The notes below the pieces were generated by a model that saw only the letters and a list, made by a program, of their open reading frames with translations, was not told the origin of the DNA and searched no databases. A stretch of DNA of 64,000 nt from Dendrocalamus latiflorus. Lineage: Eukaryota; Streptophyta; Magnoliopsida; Poales; Poaceae. Positions 1 through 13,104 of this stretch are shown here, piece by piece (position 1 is the first letter of the stretch; every line of letters begins with the position of its first letter). Made by a program: the position numbers and the translations under genes. Where the stretch lies: NCBI GenBank assembly GCA_017311315.1, contig CM029658.1, forward strand, positions 29,138,967 to 29,202,966, given 5' to 3'.

Positions 1-2144
1 CAACTGATATGAATACCAATAAGCAATAAGTTCATTTATAAGCAAAACTGGGTTATGATCGCCATCGCACTCATAACCATACTACTTAGATAAAGAACGG
101 AATCAAAGCAAATAAGTTCTATTCTTTATTACACATTGAACCTGATTGACAATAATCAAATACCACTTAAATTATTCAGCAGTTAATGTTTAATGTTCTT
201 TCTTCCTTCCATGGTGAATAGACCGTGCATGTGCATCAAAACTAATCCCTCTTTATTCCCATGCATGCCGATCTCATGTAGGTACCTAAAAACAAACAAC
301 AACCACAACAACAAACAACAACAAGAGTGAGTTCAAAGACTCAGCAAATATAAATAATGGCAGCAAGGATAAAAGTGAACATCACTTCACAAATTCATCC
401 ATCAATCATATGAATAAACATGCTATGCAACATGATCAAAAAATCTCTTTATCTCTTCTCTTGCGCATTTTACCGGTAATGCGGAGTGTGCATCCGTCAA
501 TGCACACCCATGCCTGTACCCTCTGGTACAGGGACCAATTGCCCATACTCCTCAAGTATGGGGACCTTTAGCCCGTCACGTCATCAACATGACGGGGACC
601 TCGACGCTTGGTCATCTCGTGACCAAGACTTCAATAAATCAGCATGATGCACAAATGTGAATGTCTTAACAAATAAACGTGCATTCACAACATCTATGCA
701 TCAGAAATTCTCATGAACTCTTTCACTTGCAATCGAGCATAAACAATATCAACATATCACTAACATCATCAAGTCCACAAATTCTCATAACATGGATCAA
801 ACATCTACACACCAACAAACAGCAACAATCCACGCTACAAAATTTAAACCATCATTATACTTGCCTTAACCCCGAGAAAACGGAGAATGATCAGAAGGCG
901 CGGCCCCTGGAATCCGTCCTCCTCCTGAATAATAATTATAATGATTGCTAAGACAACAGTGGCAAGTCTTTAGATTAAATAAAAACTCCCCCAAACTAAC
1001 CCAACATGCTAGTTTGATTCAAAGCCCCAAATCCTTTCGGCCATCCTGTCCCCCACTACGGACAGTCAACTTCAAAAATTCATATCTATTGGTACAGAAG
1101 TCCGAATAGGATGTTCTCAGACTTTTTGGAAAGATAATTAAATTATCTAACTAAACCTAGTTGTTGAGCCTTCCTGATTCGGTCATAATATACCCGCACC
1201 ATCCTGTTTTCTTAAAACATCCAATTCTCGTCAGGCTCTCTGGACAGAGCACTAAAAACACCATAACTTCCTGTACGAGTGTCCGAATCACGAGTTCTTG
1301 GACTTTCTGGAAAGCTAAGACAATTACCTACAATATTCGTTATATTGAGATCCTCTGATTTCGTCTTTAACTAATAGATTAACTCAGTTTTCTACAGACT
1401 ATCAGGATGTTGACAGATTAACCAGACAGCGGCACTAAACAATTCATAACTTTCTAACCGTTAATCGGATTTTGGCGTTCTTGGCGGCCACTGAAAGCTA
1501 AGAACATTATCTAAATAACTCTAGGAGACCAAAACTCCTAAATCGGCCTCTAAACACACGAAACTGACCGCGCAATAATCTAGACAGAATGCGATCTATT
1601 AAACCGACGCAAATCAATCTACCAAACGACATCAACCGCAACTACTACGCATCAAACAACGAAGAACACGCGATGTTACCCTTGTAGAATCACAGCAAGA
1701 TGATGAACTCTCCCCACGAAGTTGATCTCCTCTCCTTTCTTCACTGGATCGGCAGCAGGGAGCACCGACGGCGAGGAAGGGAGGCACCAATGGAGGGGGG
1801 CACCACCATGGAGGAGAGGTGTGCTACAGTAGCCGTGCTACAGTGCGGCGCACTGTAGCTACAGTGTACCTAGGGTTTTCCCCCTTCCTTTTATTGGTGG
1901 CCGACCCCTCATGGGCCTCCTGGGCCAAGGCCCAAGGCCCAAGTTGCCGAAAAACTGCAGAAACCCCCTTTTTTTTGTCTAATTTCTCTTTTGAACGCTT
2001 TCTTTCGTAGAATAAATTGGAGTATTACATTAAAACACCTCTTTCTCCTGTTCAATCGCTTTGCTAAAAGAAATATTCTCCCGATTTTAATTATTCTCTC
2101 CCGATTTAATTATTCTCTCCCGATTTAATTTTTGGGGTATTACA
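1..2144 (-). repeat. 3' LTR of element A (truncated by window start)
   Basis: This matches 6581-8723 with one substitution (T at 1674 against C at 8254) and one change in a T-run length near 1969. It ends GGTATTACA at 2144. A pair of LTRs is identical at insertion, so two differences in about 2.1 kb indicate a recent insertion. The frames in this stretch (for example 679-951 and 1161-1358) are copied exactly at +6580 and are LTR, not genes. Confidence 0.93.
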
Positions 2145-2160
2145 TTCTACCCTCCTTAAA
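2145..2160 (-). other. Polypurine tract of element A
   Basis: On the minus strand the bases directly before the LTR read TTTAAGGAGGGTAGAA, a purine-rich run touching the LTR start. This is where plus-strand DNA synthesis is primed in LTR retrotransposons, and it fixes the element's orientation. Confidence 0.75.
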
Positions 2161-2242
2161 CCGAATTCGACCCCGAATTCTATTCAACCTCAACACCAAA
2201 AAAAACCACTGCTAAAAGATTTACTAACATTACTATGTACCT

Positions 2243-2600
2243 GCCGTGAAAAACTTTGGATAAAGCTCGCGCATGCGAGATTCCAATTCCCAAGTCGCCT
2301 CCCTCTCGAGCTAATGGGACAAAGGCACCTTGACACAAACCAACGACTTGTGCCTCAGCACTCGCTCTAACCTCTCTAACAACGCACAGGATGCTACTCA
2401 AAGGTCAGCAGCTCCCACGAAACTTGAAACTTCGGACCTCTCTGGTACTCACTCAGCACTGGGACAAACAAGACGATGTGTACTTCGCGCATGGACTCAC
2501 TACGGTCCTAACGTTTTGCCAACTAGCGAAAACAACCCAATGTACCTTGGGGCAACCCCCCTAGTGGTACCGAACCACGCAACATGTGCATAGAACACTG
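2243..2600 (-). pseudogene. Pol C-terminus remnant (integrase tail) of element A
   Basis: Read on the minus strand, this stretch shows short pieces typical of the end of Ty3/gypsy polyproteins: an APRYIG motif near 2530-2560, and an EATWELESRMRELYP-type segment at about 2255-2310 followed by a TAG stop at 2243-2245. The frame between them is broken by in-frame stops and shifts. The position, about 100 bases before the polypurine tract, is where pol normally ends. Function is lost. Confidence 0.75.
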
Positions 2601-5600
2601 AACTTTTGTTCCACCTATTAAGCGGACTTTTTCACCCAAAGAAAGATCGCCTCCTTTAACGAGGGACGCACAACAGAACTCGCTTTAAACACACTCTTAC
2701 CCGACATAGCCCAACTGAAAATGAAGGACTATCATCGCAACCAAGTGTTACCAACTCGGTACTAAAAAGAGTCAAGTTCAGAATCGAAGATTTATCACGA
2801 AAATCTTTCCACCTTCCAATTAGAAAATTTGCAAATAAGCACCACATCCGCCAAAGGAGAAATCACTCGAATAACCAAATCCAACGTTTCTTTTATTCTT
2901 TCTGAACTGATAAGAACCACACATACCAATATAAAGCCAAGCTAAACTTTGCGAAAGACAAAGCTCAACAGCATAGAACTTAAACGAAAATTAGGAAAAC
3001 AATTCACTTCTTGAGGAAGCATCAATTTAACAGTTTCTCTTCTAGGACCAAAATTTCCCTCAAGCTATGGAATCCCAATCATCGCACAACACACTAACTT
3101 GTTACTCTTAATTTGGCGATCTCAACGCCAAGCCCAAATCGAAATGCCTTGTCTACACCTTTGAAGAGGGACTCTGATGATTTCACAAAACATTCTCTAA
3201 CTGATTCCCTTTACTGATAGAATTCATTTGACAGATGGCACTCAGAAAGTATCCCCAAATTAGATCTCTCACACGATCATATCACCTCAACCTTTTTTTT
3301 TGAGAACAAACATTTCAGATTCCACATCACACACTCTCATGTACTACATCAGAAGGGTGTTATCAACGATCATCCCACTGTTCGCAATCCACCCTTATTC
3401 TACTTCCTCTACACATAATCTTTGGGCGACTCAAAGTTCTAGCATAACAATGCAAAGTCCACATTTAACCTCCAAGACTCTTGCAACTAACTTCTCATAT
3501 AAAGGATAGAGAAATCCTCAGATTAAATCCCTATAAATCCATAATTCCCACATACTCACTTATTAACATCATCATGAAAATATTTTCTTGACCCGTTTAC
3601 CTTTACAAATATTATAACTCTCAGAAGGTTACTCATTTAAAACCAAATCACTCTTGACATTACTCAACATTTTCTATTATTCCATTGACGATTCGATTAC
3701 CTTGTAATCCCACTCTCATTAAACCACATCATCAAGAATAACCCTTCACAATCTCGCAATACTACCAAATTGCTATACTCTATAAAATTGATCAGGATTT
3801 TCATACTCTCGGTAATTCTAATGTTCCACCCGAAGTGAACAAAAGATCTTGGATCACAATCACTATAGGTTCTACTAGCTGTAACAATGCAATCAGTTTA
3901 ACCCCATAAGACAATCTTCCATTGAGATAGACTTCTCTCAAAGAACTATATTACGAAATTATTTCATCCTCCAATGCTCATCGAATAACTTACAACCCAA
4001 CGTTTCACAACTACAATTATTCAACACCTCAAAAGACTCAGGTGAACGAATAGGTTGAATCTTCCTCAAAAGAAAGAGCGAATGGAATCAAAAAAAAAAT
4101 TCCAACTAGGAAAACATGTGCCACCGCAGTGAACACAAGACCAAGGAAAATAGTCACTTAGGCAAAGTACTCGGAAAACATAAGGGAAAGTCAACAGTCG
4201 AGGGCTCAAGCCCTACTGAAAGCGAATACCAAACCACAAATGAGAAGAAGGTAATGCCCTTTGAAAATTGATAAACTCTTATGGGACAACTGCATAAGGT
4301 TTAAGCACTCTCAAATAAACTTCAAGATGCGAAACGAGACTTAAAGCTCAATTACTTATACTTGACTCATTCCTTTAACAAGGAAGGTTATTTTCTGTGA
4401 TTACTACATCACTTTGCCAGCTTAAACAAGATAAGCTCTTAAGACCAAATCGTAGGAACAACTTAAGAACCAATAAAATCTTTCAGCATGTCACTTTGCT
4501 CAAAGCAACTCAATCACCACATAACTCAAGCGATCCAATTGATCACCATCGCAAAACTCGAAACACTTCTACAAAATCCAAGTTACGAAAGACGATCAAA
4601 TTTCTTTATTTCTAAAAGAATCATCACCACACACAAGTCACAATCTCTCGCAGATAATCTTACTAACATCAAGAATAATATACTCTGAACATGAATATTT
4701 ATCATCAACTATTCCATTAGAAAGCCCCCAAAGTTTCACCAATTTGTTCCATACTGCCTTTTCATCCCATCTTCAAAATGAGAGTATACCAAAATCATAC
4801 AACATCACTACATCAACTTCTTAAGTTTAGAAGGGGTCTACTACCCAATTGAAAAGCTCCTACCAAAACCCTTTCATCAAGGACACAATTTCATCCAATT
4901 ATTTCACAATCATGTGGGCATAAGCCACCTATTATATCATATCTGTTCAACTTTTAGCGATGCTCATTATCAAACTTCAACACACAACAGTTATATGACA
5001 ACCCTTGTTGTTATCAACTGGCTTCGTTATGAAATCTAGTTGCTACCTACTTTCCTTCCCAAATCACATGGATATTAACAAGCACATATTCAACTGTTCC
5101 TCCTCACATTGGATTTCGGCAACAAAATACACTAAAACTTCAAAAAAATCAAAATCTTCTATCGATCAAGAGTCTCAACAACACTACAACCAAATTCATC
5201 GCGTCATCCTACATAGAAGAACTACATAGAACTCCTCCCATAATTTCTAGATCCACCGATATTCAATCCATTCAACCGATTGTACACAATTCTAATAACT
5301 AATCATACTAGGGAATATGTAAATCTGGTATTCCCTCTAATTTTCCTTTCCACACAATTAAATTAATCCATGGGAACCAAAGAACCCAACAAATTTAACA
5401 ACCTAAACAATTTTAATGACCAGACTAGTTCATCAAGGTTCCATACTTCTTGATATCTCTCAATCACTACTCATATATACCGTTCATCAAGAACTAGAAA
5501 AAGACAACATCATCCTAATCAATTTCACTTCCAAGGTTACTAATTAATATTAATTATGCACCATACCAATGACTCAACTTGATACCCATACCATATCAAG

Positions 5601-6429
5601 TTATTTGATTACAATCTCTGATTTAACCATAACAAGGCATCAGAAAATGATTTTAGCAATTTCCAACAGAAAAGAGATGCATTAAACTTCATCACTCGGA
5701 ATAATCCAAAAGAAATACATAGAGCCAAAGTTTTCTCATGTTAACAAACTTGCAACAGAAACTCTCATTACCAAAACTTTCAAACGAATACATGAGTCAT
5801 TCTTTTTCCAATGAGAAAGAAGAAACAACTATGGAATTATCAGTAATGCCAATTGAGGACGATCACAAGTAGTAAAGACAGCTCAACAGTCGAAAAATAA
5901 TACTTGTTTCAGAGAACCATTAGAGACCATTGAAACACAACCATTACCATGAACCACGAACCCAAGAGAAAATCATCATCCACCACAAAACAAGAATTTG
6001 CCAAGATTTGAGGTCAAGAAGGAAAACAACTTTCTAAAACAACTCACGCTCAACTCATGCAACTATGGTATTTGGGGTAACTACTCTATTCGTCTACCAC
6101 GAACGGTGGTAAAACCTGACAAAGTCCAAAGCCACAACCACGGCCTTCACTTCTTAACAACCATTACCGACACGCATAAACAATATAATCAAATATAATT
6201 ATACATGATCATCTCATGGTAATCATAGAATAGATTCATAGATATAGAATATCATAGCATATCATTTCATAGCTTAACGACAAGAAAGATAGGACAGAGG
6301 CAATTCAACAATTGCTCAACAAATGCAACATAACAACAGATAATGCGGAAGCAATGTAATTCCCAACCCCACCTACTGTGCACAGTGTGTCAATTTAATA
6401 TTTTTCTATTAACCACGGACCTAAAGCCC
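2601..6429 (-). pseudogene. Decayed interior of element A (former gag-pol region)
   Basis: About 3.8 kb, A/C-rich on the plus strand, with only frames under 80 codons on either strand. By position it should hold gag, protease, reverse transcriptase, RNase H and most of integrase in minus orientation, but I could not recognise a catalytic motif in it. It is either a gag-pol worn past recognition or unrelated filler carried by a non-autonomous element. Confidence 0.55.
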
Positions 6430-6441
6430 GCTCTGATACCA
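6430..6441 (-). other. Primer-binding site of element A (initiator tRNA-Met type)
   Basis: The minus strand reads TGGTATCAGAGC, the standard plant primer-binding site complementary to the 3' end of initiator tRNA-Met, two bases from the LTR boundary at 6444. Confidence 0.9.
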
Positions 6442-6443
6442 AC

Positions 6444-8723
6444 TGTAACACCCCAGCCAATCAATGACCTGGAATGCTACCAAACTAATAACATAATAAG
6501 GAAACTAATATTCATCTTACAAAATTTCGACAGAACTTCCTTTGTTTATTGAGTAAATCAAAGGTTTCAACAAGCATAATCAACTGATATGAATACCAAT
6601 AAGCAATAAGTTCATTTATAAGCAAAACTGGGTTATGATCGCCATCGCACTCATAACCATACTACTTAGATAAAGAACGGAATCAAAGCAAATAAGTTCT
6701 ATTCTTTATTACACATTGAACCTGATTGACAATAATCAAATACCACTTAAATTATTCAGCAGTTAATGTTTAATGTTCTTTCTTCCTTCCATGGTGAATA
6801 GACCGTGCATGTGCATCAAAACTAATCCCTCTTTATTCCCATGCATGCCGATCTCATGTAGGTACCTAAAAACAAACAACAACCACAACAACAAACAACA
6901 ACAAGAGTGAGTTCAAAGACTCAGCAAATATAAATAATGGCAGCAAGGATAAAAGTGAACATCACTTCACAAATTCATCCATCAATCATATGAATAAACA
7001 TGCTATGCAACATGATCAAAAAATCTCTTTATCTCTTCTCTTGCGCATTTTACCGGTAATGCGGAGTGTGCATCCGTCAATGCACACCCATGCCTGTACC
7101 CTCTGGTACAGGGACCAATTGCCCATACTCCTCAAGTATGGGGACCTTTAGCCCGTCACGTCATCAACATGACGGGGACCTCGACGCTTGGTCATCTCGT
7201 GACCAAGACTTCAATAAATCAGCATGATGCACAAATGTGAATGTCTTAACAAATAAACGTGCATTCACAACATCTATGCATCAGAAATTCTCATGAACTC
7301 TTTCACTTGCAATCGAGCATAAACAATATCAACATATCACTAACATCATCAAGTCCACAAATTCTCATAACATGGATCAAACATCTACACACCAACAAAC
7401 AGCAACAATCCACGCTACAAAATTTAAACCATCATTATACTTGCCTTAACCCCGAGAAAACGGAGAATGATCAGAAGGCGCGGCCCCTGGAATCCGTCCT
7501 CCTCCTGAATAATAATTATAATGATTGCTAAGACAACAGTGGCAAGTCTTTAGATTAAATAAAAACTCCCCCAAACTAACCCAACATGCTAGTTTGATTC
7601 AAAGCCCCAAATCCTTTCGGCCATCCTGTCCCCCACTACGGACAGTCAACTTCAAAAATTCATATCTATTGGTACAGAAGTCCGAATAGGATGTTCTCAG
7701 ACTTTTTGGAAAGATAATTAAATTATCTAACTAAACCTAGTTGTTGAGCCTTCCTGATTCGGTCATAATATACCCGCACCATCCTGTTTTCTTAAAACAT
7801 CCAATTCTCGTCAGGCTCTCTGGACAGAGCACTAAAAACACCATAACTTCCTGTACGAGTGTCCGAATCACGAGTTCTTGGACTTTCTGGAAAGCTAAGA
7901 CAATTACCTACAATATTCGTTATATTGAGATCCTCTGATTTCGTCTTTAACTAATAGATTAACTCAGTTTTCTACAGACTATCAGGATGTTGACAGATTA
8001 ACCAGACAGCGGCACTAAACAATTCATAACTTTCTAACCGTTAATCGGATTTTGGCGTTCTTGGCGGCCACTGAAAGCTAAGAACATTATCTAAATAACT
8101 CTAGGAGACCAAAACTCCTAAATCGGCCTCTAAACACACGAAACTGACCGCGCAATAATCTAGACAGAATGCGATCTATTAAACCGACGCAAATCAATCT
8201 ACCAAACGACATCAACCGCAACTACTACGCATCAAACAACGAAGAACACGCGACGTTACCCTTGTAGAATCACAGCAAGATGATGAACTCTCCCCACGAA
8301 GTTGATCTCCTCTCCTTTCTTCACTGGATCGGCAGCAGGGAGCACCGACGGCGAGGAAGGGAGGCACCAATGGAGGGGGGCACCACCATGGAGGAGAGGT
8401 GTGCTACAGTAGCCGTGCTACAGTGCGGCGCACTGTAGCTACAGTGTACCTAGGGTTTTCCCCCTTCCTTTTATTGGTGGCCGACCCCTCATGGGCCTCC
8501 TGGGCCAAGGCCCAAGGCCCAAGTTGCCGAAAAACTGCAGAAACCCCCTTTTTTTGTCTAATTTCTCTTTTGAACGCTTTCTTTCGTAGAATAAATTGGA
8601 GTATTACATTAAAACACCTCTTTCTCCTGTTCAATCGCTTTGCTAAAAGAAATATTCTCCCGATTTTAATTATTCTCTCCCGATTTAATTATTCTCTCCC
8701 GATTTAATTTTTGGGGTATTACA
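6444..8723 (-). repeat. 5' LTR of element A, complete, 2280 bp
   Basis: Complete LTR bounded by TG and CA dinucleotides on the plus strand (TGTAACACC at 6444, ATTACA at 8723). Transcription would start inside it and run to lower coordinates. It contains short internal repeats of a CTACAGT motif near 8405-8445. Confidence 0.92.
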
Positions 8724-9150
8724 ATCACACGCCAAAGGAAGCATGAAGCTGCTAGCAGTATAATTGATTATCTTATGTGGATAAAGTTGTACAACCTCTC
8801 GAGAACTGTCTTCGGGGTTAAGAACCTAGGGTAAAATGGTTTAATCAAGGTTTGTGGCTAACTAAGAAATTATAGAAAATCTTATGTAGATTTCAAAACT
8901 GAATGGTTTGCCATGTTAGGACTTAGGAGCCAAAAGTTATGCTATTTTTAATACGAGGACACTAGGGGACACTATCCGGTAAAGGGGAGTTTTGCATAAT
9001 TGGAAAGCGTGTAGGAGCGATGTTGCTTAATTATTGATTTGGTACTATTATAGCTTGTTGTTGTGATTGAGTATTTACTATAGGAAGAGTAGCGTCGGGG
9101 TTGGTGTCATCTCCGAGTTAACCCATTCCTCATGACTAAAAAGGCAAGTA
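8724..9150. other. Spacer without recognised feature
   Basis: About 430 bases between the LTR of element A and the CACTA terminus. I see no open frame of note, no repeat shared with the rest of the window and no recognisable exon. It may be the remaining host sequence into which both elements inserted. Confidence 0.5.
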
Positions 9151-9165
9151 CACTACTACAGAAAA
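9151..9165 (+). repeat. Left CACTA terminal inverted repeat
   Basis: CACTACTACAGAAAA, matched exactly in reverse complement at 19915-19929. CACTA transposases bind and cut at such ends. Confidence 0.92.
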
Positions 9166-9169
9166 CCGT

Positions 9170-9370
9170 ATTACAGATGATTCAGAAACGTCATCACAGA
9201 CGATTTTCTGAACCGTATGAATTTATGGGTCAGTGATAATCGAATGTTATTACAGACGGTTGTCGAACCGTCTGTGATATATCAATATCACAGACGGTTT
9301 TTACTTACAAACCGTCTGTGATTATCACCTATCACAGACGGTTTGTAACTAAAAACCATCTGTGATTTTC
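9170..9370. repeat. Left subterminal repeats (ACAGACGGTT hairpins)
   Basis: Several copies of ACAGACGGTT and its reverse complement AACCGTCTGT, arranged as short palindromes separated by TATCA-type linkers. In CACTA elements this is the binding platform for the second, accessory transposition protein. The same arrangement lies at 19728-19915. Confidence 0.88.
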
Positions 9371-9689
9371 TTTTCTACCCCTAAATCTATTTCTGTTTAT
9401 TGGCTAGCCTCAGAAAATGCTAGCCATGCCCACTGAAACAAACAGATAAAGATGTACATGTATACATACAATTCACATCTCAATTCATTTCAGAAACATA
9501 AAATATCCAATTCACATCTCAATTCATTTCACAAACATAAAACATTGAATTCACATCGCACTTCATTTCACAAACATAAAGCATCCATTTCGCAAATCAA
9601 TTAATTGAAATGAAATAAAATTTCCATTAACAAATACACAATTACAAAAGATCTACACTGCATTTGCACTTAGATGGTAACATTGCATT

Positions 9690-9893
9690 TTTTATTGCTC
9701 TATCACTCCAGAATCGAGATCTCGTGAAAGGAACTGATCCATAATCAACGAACTTGTCAGATTGCACAAGCTATACTTAGATGGTGCATGATTGCCATTC
9801 AAGTATTACTTGTGCAGCCGACAAGTTCGTTGATTATGAATCCGTTCCTTTCGCGAGACCTTGATTCCGGAGTGATAAGAGCAATAAAAAAAT
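9690..9893. repeat. Foldback of about 90-bp arms in left 3' region
   Basis: A stretch reading GAATCGAGATCTCGTG... leads into a reverse-complement copy centred near 9790, ending in TTCCGGAGTGATAAGAGC. The same foldback exists on the right at 19217-19413, so it was already part of the ancestral unit before the two arms separated. Confidence 0.75.
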
Positions 9894-9987
9894 CATTGTA
9901 CGCAGTGGAACTCTCCATCTGGTCTTATGACTTTAGACCACAAAAACTAAGCACACTCTCCTTGAATTTGTGCAAGGTCCGGCTGTT

Positions 9988-12610
9988 TCAATGCAGATGT
10001 AGAGATGGGCGCAGCCTGTCGATAGGAATATCAATGCGCGTACATATATAACCTGACAAGTATGAAATAAATGTGGGAAGATTGACAAACCTTAGAATTG
10101 GTGAACTTCGAGGAATCGAGGAGTAGTCTCATATTATGGCACACGTAGAATCCGCACGTGTTGCCCGGCTGCTGCTGGTGGCATTGCAAAAAAATAGAAT
10201 GTGTTAAATCAAGAGGCATTACTACTAAGTGTTGTATAGGATTAATTAATGTATAGCTAGCGAATACCCGAAAATTGCAAACATGTTTCAAGGGCTTGCC
10301 CCCTGTCGTCGAGGCATATGTTTGTGCAACATATGTGACGAACAACCTTCGTTATTCGAAAAAATTAGATTAGTCATTCGGAAGGAAGGAAAGAGTACAA
10401 TGTACAATGTACTTACCTACCGAGTATTTGGGTGATAGATGTGTACTTGGATTTGTTCTTACTTAGAGAATCAAGGTATATAGCCTTGTTCCATTTTGGT
10501 ACAATTACAATTAAAATCTAATGGAAGTGCTCATTATATGGCATAAGAACAAATTCCTTATCGTGGTGAGTCAGTAGTGTTGATGTAATATAGCTCTCGA
10601 CGAAGGATGCATTCTCGTTGATGGTATCAACGGAGACCAAGCGTGGGTCCAGGAAACCAATTGGTGATTTCGATGATCTAGCTTGGGTCAGCATGAATCT
10701 ATATATAGACACAGAAAAGCAACAAATTGTGACATATATCGGTATTACATGAACAGAGACTGTGATTGTACAGACTTACAGCGTCCAGCATCGAACGAGT
10801 GAGACGTCGAGAGCGTTGAGCGTGAAAAGACCAAATATATCGTCAAAGGTCACCACGAAGACACATTCCTGAAATTCGTGCTGGAAATGATCCCGTCTGA
10901 ATTTGACAGTGATACCTGAGCGCCGTTCTGCTTCTGGCTTATTGGACTATTCCATATACCAAGCGTGTAATGTTTGGCAACCAAGTCCTAGGGTTACGAG
11001 GTGCTCTTCCGGGATTATCATCAGCTCGCCTAGCACGAATTTGTGGGCCAATGGCAGGTACGGGATATCATCATCATGCTTCGTCTTTGATTTGCCCTGG
11101 CCACTGCCTCGACTATAGGTCGACTTTATGGTAGTCGACTGTAATGGTAGCACTAGTGCAAGTTGCTTTGGCGAGAATAGCACCCGTGGAGATAGCACCG
11201 GTGCAAGTAGCTCTGGTTCGCACTGCCCTTGTGGAGATAGCACCAGTGCATTTAGCTCTGGTTCGCACTGCCCTTCTGGTCCGGCCACCGGTGCAGAAGC
11301 CTCTAGGGAGATGTCGCTTTTGGGCCACTGGATGAATGTTCCAATGGCCTGCCCTAGAGTCATGATCTCATCGTTGGGGGGGCTTCGGTAGCGGGACTAT
11401 CTCAAAATTAACATGCACACCATCCACATTAACTTTTGCGTAGCCTGGGACTAAAGCTTGACCATGCACTATGGCCCCGATAGCAGACGGATATGCCTGG
11501 CCCCAAGCAGCGTACAAGGGAACGGAGGCATATCTCACTTGGAGCCTGCACTTCGTAGGCTCCTAAAAAACGATACAAAATTAGCTACTCCAATAGGCCT
11601 ATCAATGGAGCAAGCATTCGAGAGATAATAATTATTACCTAGATGTCGTCCACAGGAAATCTGGCCTCGCTTTCCGTCGGATTGGACGCGCAACTACTCG
11701 GACGGTTGTGCGGGCTAGCTAGCACAAGAGCGGCGGTGGCCTGCTGACTTTCTGTATGTTTCCGCACCTCATCTCTGACTACATCAGCCAGCTCACCTAT
11801 TAGCTCCTCTCTAAGAGATGCCTTGATCTCTTCTCGTAGCCGCTCCTCACGCTCGGCTTTGGTTCTCTTCCTACGCCGATACATTTCGGAGTCATCTTGG
11901 AAACCATATTTCCAAGGAACGTAAAGCCCAAGGCCTCTCGTACGGCCCGGGTGCTCCTTGTTTCCCAGGGCCGCAGAGAGAATATCATTCTCCCTTGTTC
12001 CCTGGAATGATCCCAGGGTAGATTCAAAACTCAGCTCTTCCTGCAAGAGCACGACATGTCATTTCACTTCGTACGAAGTTGTGGAGTAATTACAAGCTAC
12101 TTAGTTCGATCGATATCTTACCAGGCGCTGGGACACTTGCTGGTCTGCAGGGTTTCGAAAGGAGACGTCCCTCGATGTCGTTGTAGATGACCTTGCTCTA
12201 ATCCAATTTCGAGCGCGGTCATCCCGGATATTGGAAAATGGCGGGCCGATGTCCTGTTGGGTTGCCAGTTCATCCTCCCTCCTCTACTATGGGATTTTAC
12301 CCGCATACCCAGCTGTGCCAAGTCTGTGGGGGTGTGTGTGTTTTGCCTGGAGGGCCTTGTGCGCCGCACTTGTACTTTTGAAATCTTCAGTCGTCTTCAT
12401 CGCCTTGAACTGTTCCCATTGTGGTTCCAGGAATGGGTATTTATGAAAGGGCATTTCGTCCGTCTCCACGTATTTGTTGACAAGCGTGCTCTTGAAGTTC
12501 TTCCATGCTTTGCACGCAGCTAGCAAGGTTTGTCGTTGCACGGCGTCTTGGTGTTCTTCTGGGATCTCGAACGATGCCAAAATTTCGGTCAGCAGCTCAC
12601 GTTTCTGAAT
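9988..12610 (-). repeat. Left arm of 2.6-kb inverted repeat
   Basis: This segment is the reverse complement of 15793-18415. Conceptual proteins of the two arms are identical or differ at one or two residues over long stretches (for example 10947-11363 against 17040-17456), so the arms are about 99 percent alike, far closer than the outer and central parts of the structure. Confidence 0.92.
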
Positions 12611-12853
12611 GTCAAGCACGCTCTTCCACGAACTGAATGTGATCTCAATTCGTTCTTATGCAACTATTTCGACCATGCTTCGGAATACGCTTACTGCTTT
12701 GGGAGGAAAGAGAGGGGTCCCAGATCCATCGACTGATGTGATGGTAAATCGGCCCTCAGGCTTCTTCGATAGCCCTCTTCCTCGGCGTTGTGATTTTGGA
12801 GGGGACACATCCGGCGATAATGTTGAAGAATGCGCGGGTGACATGTTGCTCAT
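10031..12853 (-). pseudogene. CACTA second protein (En/Spm domain plus Ulp1 protease), left copy
   Basis: Read from the likely start at 12853 (MSNMSPAHSS) toward lower coordinates. The first segment is stopped by TAA at 12656. It continues as 12619-12287, then 12052-11639 with an ENDILSAALGNKEHPGR segment followed by a charged coiled stretch, as in the plant Ptta/En/Spm family (PF03004-like). 11363-10947 is a proline/glutamate-rich linker. 10712-10518 and 10345-10031 carry the Ulp1/C48 cysteine protease region: HFHWI-type histidine, YLDS aspartate, then GNTCGFYVC with the cysteine. Gaps between the pieces have the length and splice-like edges of introns, but exon joins were not confirmed. The stop near codon 66 argues against function. 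In the right copy that stop codon is CGA. Confidence 0.75.
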
Positions 12854-13104
12854 TTTGTGGGTCTATTAGGATAAGATGAGGAAGCAAAAAAAGTGAAACA
12901 TGATGCTCAATGTTAGGAAGAGAGGAGAGGAGTAGAGGGGAGGGGGAGAAGGGAGGGGGTGATGTGGACAGAGAGAGGGGGTGATGTGCCAATCTTAGCA
13001 CCTACTTTAGTTGCTAACACTATATACTAATACTCACAACAAGCAAAAGACAATTTACTAAAAGAAATGAACATTACAAAATAAACCAAACAGCAAACTA
13101 TGCT

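Larger units (their letters stand above)
1..8723 (-). mobile_element. Ty3/gypsy LTR retrotransposon A (left end outside window)
   Basis: Two direct copies of a long terminal repeat (1-2144 and 6444-8723) flank a 4.3-kb interior. The LTR reads TGTAACACC... to ...GGTATTACA on the plus strand. The primer-binding site lies next to the right LTR and the purine-rich tract next to the left one, so the element runs on the minus strand and the right LTR is its 5' LTR. About 137 bases of the left LTR lie outside the window, so the target duplication cannot be tested; the 5 bases after the right LTR are ATCAC. The interior has no long open frame in the pol sense. Ty3/gypsy membership rests on an integrase C-terminal remnant placed just before the left LTR. 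Confidence 0.9.

Noticed and set aside
679..951. 90-codon plus frame, repeated exactly at 7259-7531
   Set aside because: Both copies lie inside LTRs of element A; the repetition comes from the LTR, not from a gene pair.
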